Origin: DASWIG01 sp965371445
GTDB lineage: Bacteria; Acidobacteriota; Thermoanaerobaculia; Multivoradales; J023
Assembly (NCBI GenBank): GCA_965371445.1
Contig: CBDUYN010000012.1
Coordinates: 36,167 to 100,166, forward strand
DNA: 64,000 bases
Direction: 5' to 3'
Translations under genes and position numbers: made by a program
Shown: piece after piece, positions 15,170-24,719 of the stretch
Position numbering within the stretch: position 1 is the first letter of the stretch
How the letters are laid out: each line of letters begins with the position of its first letter
The notes under the pieces: model-generated
Told to the model about the DNA's origin: nothing
Database searches by the model: none
Seen by the model: only the letters and a program-made list of their open reading frames with translations

Positions 15170-18100
15170 TGGCGGGCCCAATTCCTCGAACGACGCCTCG
15201 ACAAGCGTCAGCCGTAGCCGCACGGGCATCCCGGCCGCCGCTTCGAGCCGCTGGCGGGCGGTTTCGAACCTCTCCGGATCGAGCTCTTCGTCAGTGTAGA
15301 TCGTCCCCTCGACCACCAGCTCGTCGCCCCAGCTTTGCACCGAGAGATTCTCGACTCGCAGCTCCTGGTCGGCACGTCGCAACTGCGAGAGGATCAACGC
15401 CTCCAGACGGTGGGTCTGGATCGAGGTTCGTGTCTGAAAGCCCAGGGGGATGGCGACGAGGACGATCGCCACGGCCGCCCACAGGATGGCGCGCCGCGCC
15501 GCCCGGTCGCGCCCCGTACGGGACGGACGGAAGCCGAGCAGCAAGAAGATGAGAGCGCCGACCAGGACGATGCCGGCGAAGTTGGTGAGGAAGAGCAGCA
15601 AGGCGCCGCCGCCCAGGCGGAAGTTGGACGAGCCCAGGCCCCAGCCGGCGACGCAGAGCGGCGGCACCAGGGCGACGCTGATCGCCACCCCGGGCAAGGC
15701 CGCCGCCACCGACTTGCGGCTGACTCCGTAGGCCGCCGCCGCCCCGGCCATCACCGCCACCAGGAGGTCGAGGAGGCTCGGCTCGCCGCGCGCCAGCATC
15801 TCGTGCGTCGGTGGACGCGGCGGTAAGAGCAGCGCCGAGGCCGTCCCCACGGCGAGGGCCACCGCGACCCCCTTGAAGGCGGAGGAGGCACCGCGGCGGA
15901 TCAGCCGTACGTTGCCCTGGACGATGCCTTGTCCCACGGCGAGGATCGGGCTCATGAGCGGCGCCACCAGCATCGCGCCGATGATGACCGCGCCGCTGTC
16001 CAAGATGAGCCCCAACGAGGCGATGGCCGAGGCCAGGAAGATCAGGACGTAGTAGTCGACGCCGGCCCGCGCCGACTGGCGCATCTGCGCGAAGACCTCG
16101 GAGCGCTCGCGGACCGAGAGCGTCGGCAGTGGGCTCGAGACGAGCTCCCAGAGCCGACGCAACCAGTATCCCGAGACCCGCTCCGCCCTCTTGACGACGA
16201 CGGTCGCCGCTTCCCGTCCCGCGGCGACTTCGGCCGGCAATCCGCCGAGGACCGTGCGCTGGAGGAGCCGGTCGACCGAAGCGCCGAGGAGCAGGACGTC
16301 GGTCCCCGCGGCCGAGTGAAGGATGCCCTGGGCGGCGTCGACGGCATCGACGACGAGGGGTTCCGCGGGCCCCGGCCGTGCCGTGCGGGTCTTCGCCACC
16401 GCCTCCCGGGCTTCTCGCTCCGCGCCCCGGGCGTCGACTCCGAGCACCGTGAGCCGGGCGTCGTAGACGGCGGCGAGGGCCTCGCCGAGCTCGAGGGCGA
16501 CCGGGGCGTGAGGTCCGCCGGCCGTCGCCACCATCACCTCTTCGGCGGTGTCCGGCAGCAGGGAGTGGAGCACTGCCACGCTACGATGCGTCGCCGGGAA
16601 GACCTCCTCGACCACGGCCTCGTGCTCGCCCTCGACTCCCGCGGCCGGCCAGCCCAGGAGGAGGAAGTCGACCCGGTTCTCGGCCGCGGTGGCGAGAATG
16701 CCCGCGTTCGGCGACGGCGCGATGCGCACCAGCGGACGGACCGGCGTTTCGTCTTTCCGCGCGCTCCCGATCAGCTTCTCGAGGTCTTGCCACACCTCGG
16801 CGGCCGTTTCGCGGATCTCGTCGAGCGGTACTTTCTCGTCGAGCGGTACGACCTGCAGCACCAGGAGCTCACCGCCGCGCGAACGCGCCAGGGCCGTCCC
16901 GAGCCGGATCAGCGACGCGGTCGCCGCCGGCTCGCCGCCGACGCTCGCCAGGACCCGATAGACCTCCGGCTCGTCCGGGTCGACCTCGCCACGGCCGCCG
17001 CGGTCGACCAGGTACGTCCGCTGATGGAGCGCCACCACGCGATGGCGTGCGTAGGTCCAGAAGACGAGGCCGCCCAGAAGCCCCCAGCCGAGTCCCAGCG
17101 CGAGGCTCGTCCGGGGCAGGATGAGCGCGAAGAAAACGGCGCTCGCCGCCGCCAGCCCCGGCACTAGCGGATGGAGCGGCAACCGAGGACGCCGGCCGGA
17201 CGACAGCTCCCCGGCCGGACGACGGAGATGGGGCCAGAGAACCAGGAAGCCTGTCAACAGGGCGAGGAAGCTGGCGACGCCGGCGAGGTCCAGCCGGGGC
17301 AAGGCCGTGCAAAGGGCCGCGAACAGAAAGAAGAAGAAGAGCGGTCGCCGCAACGCGCCAAGCCCCTCGAGCGAGACCAGCCACCGCGGCAGGAGGCCGT
17401 CGCGGGCCATGGCCCGCACGACCCGTACGCCGCGTTCCAGGGCGCGCTGGAGGCCGAGCCCGCAGAGCAGGACCGTGGTGACGTTCAGCAAGAGCACCAG
17501 GCGGTTTTCGTCCCACGAGACCTGGGAGAGGAAGCTTTCCCGGTCGGTCAGGATCTCCGAGTGGCGCAGGACGAGGAAAGCCGCCGGCGCTCCCAGCAGA
17601 GCGACCGGAAGCCAGGCCACCAGCAACGCCCGAGGGAGTGTCTTCGAGGGCTGCCGGAGCTGTCCGCGCAGATCGAGGATCAGCTCAAGACCCCAGAGCC
17701 CGGCCCCCAGGAGCGCGACGCTCGCCAGCCAGTGGCGTTGGGAGTCGACGTCGATCTCCATGCCGAGGTTCGACGCCGGGCGGGTGAACCCCCATGCCGT
17801 CATCGCGGCCAGCGCGACGAGCGCTCCCCAGAGGAGGATCGCCTGCCGGCGCCAGCTGCGGCGGAAGCTGAGGAGATTGTGGAGCGTGAAACCCCCCAGG
17901 ACCGCGAGCGCCAGCACTCCGGTTTCGTACCGTGCCCCGAAGAGCAGCTGGAAACCGACTTCGAGACGGTAAGCGACGCCCCAGGCGAGAAGCGCCGTCA
18001 CCGTCGAGTAGCCGCCGAGGAGCAACCAGCCGGCGAAGAAGAGCCCTTTCGCCGAGCCGCTGGCGCGAGCGACCTTGTAGACGCTGGCGCTGCCGTGTAG

Positions 18101-18304
18101 CTCGCAAGAGCGCTCGGCGTAGCCCAGGAGAAGCGGCAGGTAGAGGAGCCCGGCGAGGAGAAAGGCGAACGGCGCCTCGTCGCCGGAGAGGCGCAAGACC
18201 TCGCCGCTCACCACCAGGACGCCCAGCGGGACGCTGACCGACAGGCCGGCCGCCGTCGCGGCCGGCAGGCCGAGAACCCGGCTGAAGTCGACAGCGGGTC
18301 TCAT
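15167..18304 (-). CDS. APC-superfamily permease fused to two Usp domains and a DUF389 membrane domain
   Basis: A 1,045-residue protein. I chose the ATG at 18304 (MRPAVDFSRVLGLPAA) because the ~45 residues in frame upstream are Ser/Thr/Arg junk overlapping the previous gene. Residues ~1-440: about 12 TM helices of amino-acid/polyamine/organocation type. Residues ~450-740: two cytoplasmic UspA-like domains (e.g. VDFLLLGWP, TDVLLLGAS). Residues ~770-960: DUF389 with its diagnostic ASLGLILDSGAVIIGAMLVA and PLMSPILA. A short soluble tail follows. Usp fused to a transporter suggests nucleotide-gated or stress-gated transport; the substrate is unknown. Its start lies 19 nt from the preceding barrel gene, so they are co-transcribed. 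All three modules in one chain is unusual. Confidence 0.85.
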   Translation of the reverse strand: MRPAVDFSRVLGLPAATAAGLSVSVPLGVLVVSGEVLRLSGDEAPFAFLLAGLLYLPLLLGYAERSCELHGSASVYKVARASGSAKGLFFAGWLLLGGYSTVTALLAWGVAYRLEVGFQLLFGARYETGVLALAVLGGFTLHNLLSFRRSWRRQAILLWGALVALAAMTAWGFTRPASNLGMEIDVDSQRHWLASVALLGAGLWGLELILDLRGQLRQPSKTLPRALLVAWLPVALLGAPAAFLVLRHSEILTDRESFLSQVSWDENRLVLLLNVTTVLLCGLGLQRALERGVRVVRAMARDGLLPRWLVSLEGLGALRRPLFFFFLFAALCTALPRLDLAGVASFLALLTGFLVLWPHLRRPAGELSSGRRPRLPLHPLVPGLAAASAVFFALILPRTSLALGLGWGLLGGLVFWTYARHRVVALHQRTYLVDRGGRGEVDPDEPEVYRVLASVGGEPAATASLIRLGTALARSRGGELLVLQVVPLDEKVPLDEIRETAAEVWQDLEKLIGSARKDETPVRPLVRIAPSPNAGILATAAENRVDFLLLGWPAAGVEGEHEAVVEEVFPATHRSVAVLHSLLPDTAEEVMVATAGGPHAPVALELGEALAAVYDARLTVLGVDARGAEREAREAVAKTRTARPGPAEPLVVDAVDAAQGILHSAAGTDVLLLGASVDRLLQRTVLGGLPAEVAAGREAATVVVKRAERVSGYWLRRLWELVSSPLPTLSVRERSEVFAQMRQSARAGVDYYVLIFLASAIASLGLILDSGAVIIGAMLVAPLMSPILAVGQGIVQGNVRLIRRGASSAFKGVAVALAVGTASALLLPPRPPTHEMLARGEPSLLDLLVAVMAGAAAAYGVSRKSVAAALPGVAISVALVPPLCVAGWGLGSSNFRLGGGALLLFLTNFAGIVLVGALIFLLLGFRPSRTGRDRAARRAILWAAVAIVLVAIPLGFQTRTSIQTHRLEALILSQLRRADQELRVENLSVQSWGDELVVEGTIYTDEELDPERFETARQRLEAAAGMPVRLRLTLVEASFEELGPP

Positions 18305-18323
18305 CCCGTCGGCCGCTTTCTCC

Positions 18324-19181
18324 CTAGAACGCGAGGCGGGCGTAGAGCTGGAAGCCGCTGATACCGTACTCGACGCTGCCCCGGAACCGCTTCTTGTCGG
18401 TGTCGACGTCGTACTGCAGCGAGCTAAAGGAGAAGCCAAACCCGAAATGCTCGGTCGTCCGGTGCTCCAGGGCCGCGTTCAAGTCGATGGTCTCGCCGGA
18501 GATGTCGTCGACGGTCACCGCGGTGATGATCCGGGCTCCGGCTTTGAAGACGAACTTGTGCGGCATGGCGTAGCGCAACGCGATGCCCACGAGCGGCACC
18601 GGAGCGTCGACGCTGGCGCCTTGCTCGATCAAGCCGATGTCGGTGTTGGCGGCTCTCAGCCTGGCGTCTATGGTCAGGAACGAGACCCCGCCGGCCGAGA
18701 CCCCGAAGGCCAGCTTCTCTTTCAAGACCACCCACCAGATCCAGGAAAACTCGAAGACCTCGCTCTTGAACTCGCCTTCGACGTCGACGTTGATCGGGAA
18801 GGTCCGGTCGCCGAATTGGATCTCGCGCGTCAGGGTCGTTGACGCGGAGCGCGACAGCGAGAAATAGCCGAAGTTGAGCTGGTGACGGGGCCGGATGCGC
18901 CATTCGAGGCCCAGGCGGAAGAGGGTGTCGGAGTCCTTGAGGCCGATCTCGTTCTCGAAGTCGAAGCGGTCGCCGAGGCCGAGGTCGATCTTCGAGTCGA
19001 CGCGGGCCTTGGTGTTGAGCGTCGTGTAGAAGCCCCCCAGGGTGATCGCGAAGCGGTCGAGGGTCGGGTGGTCGAGGTGCTCGTCACCGGCGAGGACCGG
19101 CTGGGCGCAGAGGCCGGCGAGCAAAGCGACGGCTGCCAGCCCGGCGAGACGTGGGAAGCGGTGTGCAGGCGTTCGGGACAT
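18324..19181 (-). CDS. Outer-membrane beta-barrel protein (hypothetical)
   Basis: A 285-residue protein: signal peptide 1-31 ending ALAG-like, then amphipathic beta-strands throughout (FAITLGGFYTTLNTKARVDS, HQLNFGYFSLSRSAS, FGFGFSFSSLQYDV), ending FQLYARLAF with the C-terminal Phe expected for Bam-inserted barrels. It probably forms a ~10-12-stranded pore or lipid-binding barrel. A good ribosome-binding site (AAAGGAACG) precedes the ATG. It lies between DUF3604 and the APC-Usp gene in a minus-strand series, so it could let sulfated or phosphorylated compounds into the periplasm; that is inference from context. Confidence 0.75.
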   Translation of the reverse strand: MSRTPAHRFPRLAGLAAVALLAGLCAQPVLAGDEHLDHPTLDRFAITLGGFYTTLNTKARVDSKIDLGLGDRFDFENEIGLKDSDTLFRLGLEWRIRPRHQLNFGYFSLSRSASTTLTREIQFGDRTFPINVDVEGEFKSEVFEFSWIWWVVLKEKLAFGVSAGGVSFLTIDARLRAANTDIGLIEQGASVDAPVPLVGIALRYAMPHKFVFKAGARIITAVTVDDISGETIDLNAALEHRTTEHFGFGFSFSSLQYDVDTDKKRFRGSVEYGISGFQLYARLAF

Positions 19182-19261
19182 CGTCGTTCCTTTCTGGACG
19201 GACGGCGGCGACCACTGGAGGATGAGCGGTCCCCGGGTAAGTCGGAGTAGCGGCTATCCTA

Positions 19262-21193
19262 TCAGCGCGGAGTCGGGATGTGATCCGGTGTGTACCAGAT
19301 CGGTGACGTATAGGCCCTTTCCTGGGTCGTCATCGGCACCTCCCGGCCCGTCTCGACACCGAAGCGCACCGCCTCGTAGGCCGTCCACCGCGGGGTCGGG
19401 ATCTCGAGGACCCGGGCGTAGTAGAAAGCCCGCCGGCCCGCGTCGAAGTCCGGATCCTGCCAGACCGTGATGAGCTCGGGATCGCCGATGGTGTTGGTCC
19501 AGGTGGCGTTCGCGACGTCGACCGTGTTGCCGACCGGCTCGCGGCAACGGCCGTCACTCCCGACGGTGCGGCCGTCCGAGACCGCGACGTCGTAGATTTT
19601 CTCCTGGAGCTTGCCGGCATCGTCGAGCCAGCCCTTGACGACCTGGATGCGGTCGAGGTTGGCTCCGAAGGGATCTTTCAACGCGGCGACGAGAAAGCTC
19701 GGTGCCGCCCCGTCGGGCGCCTTGGACAGGTCGCCGCCCATGGGGACGCCCCTCGTATAGCCGATCGCGCCCGGGTTCCTGGTCTTGGCGTCGGCGGCCT
19801 CGAACTCCCAGCCGCCGAAGAAGCGAACCATCATCCGCGAGCCGGTCGTGGCATAGGTTTCCCGGCGGGCCATGGCGTCGAAGAGGGCTTCGCGGGTGTT
19901 CTCGCGCGCCCAGACGGCGGCGTAGCCCGAAGCGGCCTGTTGCCAGCCCATGAGCTGCATCCCGTTGCTCGCCATGACCGGATGCTCCATTCGCTCGGGG
20001 CTCGGCTCCGAGCCCGAGTGCTTGCCGAAGAAGTTCTCTTCCTCGGCGCTCGCCAGACTGGTATGACTGTCGGTCGAACCGATCAACCCGAACTTGAAGG
20101 GGTTCGTGCCGAGCTCGTCTTCGAGCCGTAGGCCGAGCTTCAAGGCGGACCGGACGTACTCGTACTGCAACATGTCGTCCTCTTTCGGCTCGCTGAAGTT
20201 GAGGTTGGAGACATCCCAGGTTTCGTAGTCGGCGAACTCGTCGTTCGGCGACAGGAAGGGATGGGCCTCGCCGTCGCCCTTGATCTGAGTCGCTTCGACC
20301 AGCGGCTCCCAGCGCTGACGGCGCTCGGCATAATCCTGGTCGAGCGGCTCTCCACCCAGGGTCTCGACGGAAAACATCATGCCGTTCGAGAGGTTGCCGT
20401 TGTGGGGAATGGCGAGGACCTGGCCGCCGGTCTTCTCTTCGTATTCAGCAAGGGCTGTCCATAGGTCTTCCGGATCGATGCTGTCCGTGGCGGTGTAGGG
20501 GATGATACGGGAGGCCTTGTCGCCGTCGTCGCGGAAGATGACGACGCGATGCATGTTGTTTCCCGGCGGCGCCAGCGACGTCCATTCGTAGCCGATGAAC
20601 GCCGTGAACCGACCGGGCTCGTTGTAGCGTTCGGCGGCATCGACGACGTTGTCCCAGACCGGCCGCATGATCTTCGGATCGTTCGGTGCCCAGGGGAACT
20701 CGCCGCGGGAGAAAAGATCGATCATCTCCAGAGCCGCCTTGACCGCGGACTGCCCACCTTCGTTGATCATCTTATTCCAGCGCCGTCCCTCCTCGGAGCC
20801 CAGGAGCAGGGGGTCGGCTCCCAGGAGCATAGGAAAAAACCCCATCGCGTCGGAGTGATCCGCGACCACGAGGAAATCCAGAGGTCGCGAAAGCTTGGCC
20901 CGTACTCCGGTTGAGGAGACGACTTCCTCACCGCGAGCGAAACGGTAAGCCTCGTTGAGACCGAGACGGTTCCCGAAGGCACCGGCGTCCATCGACAGCG
21001 CGGTGTGGAGATGCGTGTCACCCCAGAAGACCTGTGTCGGGAACGATCGGCCGGCATAGGGCGAGAAGTTCTTCGAACCGAACGCGGCCTCGACGTCCTT
21101 GGGATCGGTGGGGAAGTCTTGAGCCCAGGCACTCAGGCTTATCGCGATTGTCAAGAGGCAGGTCAACGTAGCTTGGAAAGCGGTGCTTCTCAT
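19262..21193 (-). CDS. DUF3604 domain protein (PHP-like periplasmic metallohydrolase), copy 1
   Basis: A 643-residue exported protein with signal peptide ~1-24. The N-terminal part has PHP-type metal motifs: WGDTHLHTALS (His-x-His) and VVADHSD. Later come IPHNGNLSNG and GSTDSHTSL, which also look like metal ligands. PHP enzymes cleave phosphoesters with a di- or trinuclear metal site. DUF3604 has no well-established substrate that I know of, and it often occurs near sulfatases. It is a paralogue of the gene directly upstream (29-nt gap), sharing the motifs and the C-terminal ERAYTSPIWYTPD block. The tandem pair following a sulfatase suggests a joint degradation pathway. Confidence 0.88.
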   Translation of the reverse strand: MRSTAFQATLTCLLTIAISLSAWAQDFPTDPKDVEAAFGSKNFSPYAGRSFPTQVFWGDTHLHTALSMDAGAFGNRLGLNEAYRFARGEEVVSSTGVRAKLSRPLDFLVVADHSDAMGFFPMLLGADPLLLGSEEGRRWNKMINEGGQSAVKAALEMIDLFSRGEFPWAPNDPKIMRPVWDNVVDAAERYNEPGRFTAFIGYEWTSLAPPGNNMHRVVIFRDDGDKASRIIPYTATDSIDPEDLWTALAEYEEKTGGQVLAIPHNGNLSNGMMFSVETLGGEPLDQDYAERRQRWEPLVEATQIKGDGEAHPFLSPNDEFADYETWDVSNLNFSEPKEDDMLQYEYVRSALKLGLRLEDELGTNPFKFGLIGSTDSHTSLASAEEENFFGKHSGSEPSPERMEHPVMASNGMQLMGWQQAASGYAAVWARENTREALFDAMARRETYATTGSRMMVRFFGGWEFEAADAKTRNPGAIGYTRGVPMGGDLSKAPDGAAPSFLVAALKDPFGANLDRIQVVKGWLDDAGKLQEKIYDVAVSDGRTVGSDGRCREPVGNTVDVANATWTNTIGDPELITVWQDPDFDAGRRAFYYARVLEIPTPRWTAYEAVRFGVETGREVPMTTQERAYTSPIWYTPDHIPTPR

Positions 21194-21222
21194 GTGGAAT
21201 TCTCCTTACGTTTACAGGCTCT

Positions 21223-23133
21223 TCAGTCGCCGGGGGAGTACCAGATCGGCGACGTATAAGCTCGCTCCTGGAGGCTCTTCTCGACTTTGGCATCGAGCTC
21301 CAGGCCGAAGTACTTGGCGTCGTAGGCCGACCAATGCGGCGTCGGGATCTCGATCACCCGGGCGTAGTAGAAGGCGCGCTCGTCCGGGTCGAAGTCCGGA
21401 TCGGCCCAGGCGGCGGCCAAGAGCACGTCGCCGATCGTGTTGGTGTAGGTCGCGTTGGCGACGTCGACGGTGTTGCCGACCGGTGGCAGCTTGCCGTCGC
21501 TGCCGGCCTTGCGCTCGTCCGACCAGGCGACGTCGTAGACTTTTTCCTTCAGGTTGCCGTCGCCGTCGCGCCAGCCCTTGACGATTTGGATGCGGTCGAG
21601 GTTGGCTCCTTCAGGATCCCGCAGGGCCCAGACCAGGAAGGTCGCGGCTTTGCCGTCCGGCGCGCCCCGGAGGTCGCCGCCCATGGGGACGCCCTTGTCG
21701 TATCCGACCTTGGCCGGGCTAGGCCGCTCGATGTCGCTCTGGCTGAAGTCCCAGCCGCCGAAGAAACGCACGCTGATCCGCGAGCCGGTGGTGGCATAGG
21801 TCTCCTTGCGCTCCATCGCCTCGAAGATCCCGGCGCGCGTGTTCTCTCTCGCCCACACCGCCGCCAACCCACCGGCCACCTGCTCCCAGCCCCAGGTCGT
21901 GAGCTCGGGGTCGTCGGCCGACTCGATGACCATGTGGTCCGTCGCCCGATGCGTGTCGGGCTCGAGGCCGGAGTGCTTGCCAAAGAAGTTGTCCTCCTTG
22001 GCGGTGGCGAGACCGGTGTGGCTGTCGGTCGAGCCGATCATGCCGAACTTGAACGGGTTCGCTCCGAGCTTCTCCTCCATCTCAAGTCCGAGCTTCAGTG
22101 CCGAGCGTCCATACTCGTGCTGGAGCATCGAGTGCTCTTTGGCCTGGGTGCCGGGGAGATTGCCTTTGTCCCAGGTTCCGAAGTCGGCGAATTCGTCGTT
22201 GGGCGAGAGGGCTGGATGGGCCTCGCCGTCGCCCTTGATCTGGGTGACCTCGTAGAGAGGCTCCCACTTCATCCGGGCTTCGGCGTACTCGCGGGTGAGC
22301 GGCTCCCCGCCCATGGTCTCGACCGCGAACATGATGCCGTTCGAGAGGTTGCCGTTGTGGGGAATCGCCAGGACGTTGCCACCGGTCTTCTCTTCGTAGC
22401 CGGCCATGTAGGTCCAGAGGTCTTCGGGGTCCTCACTGTCGAAGAGCGAGAAGGGGACGACCTGGGTGGCGCGTTCGGCGTCGTCTTTGAAGATCACCAC
22501 CCGGTGGAGGTTGTTGCCGGACGGCATCGACGTCCACTCGTAGCCGATGAAGGCCGTGAACAGACCCGGACGGTTGAGGCGATCGGCGATCTCGGCGGTG
22601 CCCTCCCACATCGACCGCTTGAAGTCCTCGTTCTTGATCACCTCGTCAGCGGCGGCGACGGCCCGTATCGCTTGCATCGCCGCCTGGTAGATCACCTCGA
22701 ACTCGCCTGTCTTCATCATGTCGTGCCAACGCCGGCCGGCGTCGGTCTGGAGCAAGAGGGGGTCCGAGGCACGAAGCGCCGGGGTCAGGCCGAGGAACTC
22801 GGCATGATCGGAGACGACGAGGAAATCCAGTGGACGCACGAGCTTCACCGCCATGCCGTTGTTGGCCGTCACCTCCTCGCCGCGGGCGAAGCGAAAGGCT
22901 TCCTCCGGGCCTACTCGGTAATTGATGAAGCCGGCGTCGAAGGAGTTCGAGGTGTGCAGATGCGTGTCGCCCCAGTAGACGTTCTTCGGGTACGTCTCGC
23001 CGGCGAAGGGCGAGTAGGACTTGGGCGGCGGCTTGACGTCGTCCGGCTGTGGAACCGCGTCCTGAGCGCTGACGGCGCCGGCGAGGAGCGTCGTCGTCAG
23101 GGTCAGGGCGAGCAGTAGGTGTCGGGTCTTCAT
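21223..23133 (-). CDS. DUF3604 domain protein (PHP-like periplasmic metallohydrolase), copy 2
   Basis: A 636-residue exported protein with signal peptide ~1-23 (LLAGAVSAQD). Same architecture as the downstream paralogue: WGDTHLHTSNSFDAG, VVSDHAEFLGL, FIGYEWTSMP, IPHNGNLSNG, GSTDSHTGLA and a terminal ERAYTSPIWY. All putative metal-binding His and Asp residues are kept in both copies, so both could be active, perhaps on different substrates. Its start lies 82 nt after the intact sulfatase stop. The family reaction is not established; a phosphodiesterase or another ester hydrolase is the best guess. Confidence 0.88.
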   Translation of the reverse strand: MKTRHLLLALTLTTTLLAGAVSAQDAVPQPDDVKPPPKSYSPFAGETYPKNVYWGDTHLHTSNSFDAGFINYRVGPEEAFRFARGEEVTANNGMAVKLVRPLDFLVVSDHAEFLGLTPALRASDPLLLQTDAGRRWHDMMKTGEFEVIYQAAMQAIRAVAAADEVIKNEDFKRSMWEGTAEIADRLNRPGLFTAFIGYEWTSMPSGNNLHRVVIFKDDAERATQVVPFSLFDSEDPEDLWTYMAGYEEKTGGNVLAIPHNGNLSNGIMFAVETMGGEPLTREYAEARMKWEPLYEVTQIKGDGEAHPALSPNDEFADFGTWDKGNLPGTQAKEHSMLQHEYGRSALKLGLEMEEKLGANPFKFGMIGSTDSHTGLATAKEDNFFGKHSGLEPDTHRATDHMVIESADDPELTTWGWEQVAGGLAAVWARENTRAGIFEAMERKETYATTGSRISVRFFGGWDFSQSDIERPSPAKVGYDKGVPMGGDLRGAPDGKAATFLVWALRDPEGANLDRIQIVKGWRDGDGNLKEKVYDVAWSDERKAGSDGKLPPVGNTVDVANATYTNTIGDVLLAAAWADPDFDPDERAFYYARVIEIPTPHWSAYDAKYFGLELDAKVEKSLQERAYTSPIWYSPGD

Positions 23134-23215
23134 GGGGATTCTCCGTTCGGATCGTTGAAGGTATGCGGTGCTCTTGCTGTGAGGCGATGGTACTCGCGGT
23201 AGAAGGTAGGCGGCG

Positions 23216-24676
23216 TCATTCTCGGAAGTCTGTGATATTGGCGGGTCGAGGATTCGGGTGATCCTTGAGTGAAGCGTAGTATTGCACGATCAGCGGCATG
23301 TACTTGCCGACGACCCAGCTCGCCTCCGGACCGATGTCGGCCTCCTCACGTGGGTCTTGTTCGATATTGTAGACGTTCGGGTAGCCGTTCTTGCGGATCC
23401 GGCTTGCCTGGGTCCCGCCCACCGTCGTGAAGCCGTTGCCCGACGCAACGACGTCCTGCAAGTAGACGCGGAAGTGCCGCCAACGCACGGCAATCAGCTC
23501 GCCGTTGATGAAGGTGAGCAGGTGCTCGCGGTTGGAGTGGTCCTGCTTGCCAAGCAGCCAGTCGGACTGGTCGATGCCGTCGAAGGGACGGTCGGTCGGG
23601 ACCGTGGCGCCGGCGAAGCTCGCCAGGGTCGGCAGGAAGTCCATGGTGGAGAACATGCCGTTGGTTACACCCGGCTTGATGTGACCGGGCCACTTGATCA
23701 TGCCCGCAGTGCGGATCGAGCCTTCCCAGGCGCTGCCGAGCTCGCCCCGGAACGGCCCGCTGCTGCCGCCGTCGGGCCAGACCATGGTCTTCCAGGGTCC
23801 GTTGTCGCTCATCCACACGACGATGGTGTTCTCCTCCACTCCGGCAGCGTTCAGTGCGGCCAGTACCCGGCCGGTGTTGTGGTCGAGCTCCATGACGCTG
23901 TCGCCGTAGTCGCCGATGTGGGAACGGCCGGCGAAGTCCTTGCTGGGGAGATTGGGCCAGTGGGGCCGGGTCCAGGAGACGAAGAGGAAGAAGGGATCCT
24001 CGGCCTTCGCCTGATCTTCGATGTAGGCGACGGCCCGATCGGCGATCTCGACGTCGATCGTCCGCCGCACGTCGAGCGTGTACTCGCGCACTGCTTCGAT
24101 GGGTTTTCCCACCTCGCCGCTCCAGATGTAGGAACGTTCGCTCTCCGTCGGTTCGTAGCCCGCGCGCCTCATGCTGCTGTTGAAGACGGCTTCGTCGGTC
24201 GAGTTGAGGATACCGAAGTAACTGTCAAAGCCCTGGCTGTGGGGATGGCTTTGCGCCTCGGTGCCCAGATGCCACTTCCCGAGGTAGGCCGTCGAATAGC
24301 CGACGTCCTTCAACACCTCCGCCATCGTCACTTCCTCGGCGGCCAGGGTGTTCGACGTCCCGCGCAGCACGACGAGAGACAGGCCGCTCCGGGTCGAGTA
24401 CCGGCCCGTCATGGTGGCGGCACGAGACGGCGTGCAACCGGGCTCGACGAGGAATTGCGTGAAGCGCAAGCCTTCGGTAGCGAGCTCATCGATGCGCGGA
24501 GTGGGCATGCCGCGCACTTCGCCGCCGCCGTAGGCACCGAGATCCCCGTAGCCGAGGTTGTCGGCCATCATGAAGACGATGTTGGGTCGGTCCGTGTCCG
24601 ACTTCTCCTGGGCGGGCACAGACGTCGAAAGTGCGAGTAGGACGACCGAGATCGCCCAGATTCTTGCGCAGCTCAT
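23216..24676 (-). CDS. Periplasmic sulfatase (arylsulfatase family)
   Basis: A 486-residue exported sulfatase. The ATG at 24676 (MSCARIWAISVVLLALSTSV) gives a clean signal peptide; the longer frame upstream is non-coding. The formylglycine motif is CTPSR near residue 93. The first metal site reads A-D-N-L-G-Y (Asp-Asn instead of Asp-Asp) and the second is MSDNGPW. GKWHLG is present. In unit B it follows the deleted sulfatase by 43 nt and precedes the DUF3604 pair, so it is probably the working sulfatase of this operon. It must be matured by a formylglycine-generating enzyme or anaerobic maturase encoded elsewhere. Substrate unknown. Confidence 0.92.
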   Translation of the reverse strand: MSCARIWAISVVLLALSTSVPAQEKSDTDRPNIVFMMADNLGYGDLGAYGGGEVRGMPTPRIDELATEGLRFTQFLVEPGCTPSRAATMTGRYSTRSGLSLVVLRGTSNTLAAEEVTMAEVLKDVGYSTAYLGKWHLGTEAQSHPHSQGFDSYFGILNSTDEAVFNSSMRRAGYEPTESERSYIWSGEVGKPIEAVREYTLDVRRTIDVEIADRAVAYIEDQAKAEDPFFLFVSWTRPHWPNLPSKDFAGRSHIGDYGDSVMELDHNTGRVLAALNAAGVEENTIVVWMSDNGPWKTMVWPDGGSSGPFRGELGSAWEGSIRTAGMIKWPGHIKPGVTNGMFSTMDFLPTLASFAGATVPTDRPFDGIDQSDWLLGKQDHSNREHLLTFINGELIAVRWRHFRVYLQDVVASGNGFTTVGGTQASRIRKNGYPNVYNIEQDPREEADIGPEASWVVGKYMPLIVQYYASLKDHPNPRPANITDFRE

Positions 24677-24719
24677 TGCTGAATCCTCTGGTTGGTTAGA
24701 GACGTTCCACCAGCTCTGG

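Noticed and set aside
18305..18439. Extra N-terminal 45 codons of the APC-Usp-DUF389 frame
   Set aside because: Ser/Thr/Arg-rich, overlaps the barrel gene, and a better ATG follows at 18304 just before the first TM helix.
21334..23118. 594-codon plus-strand frame opposite DUF3604 copy 2
   Set aside because: The minus-strand gene has the PHP-like metal motifs and signal peptide; the plus frame is a shadow.
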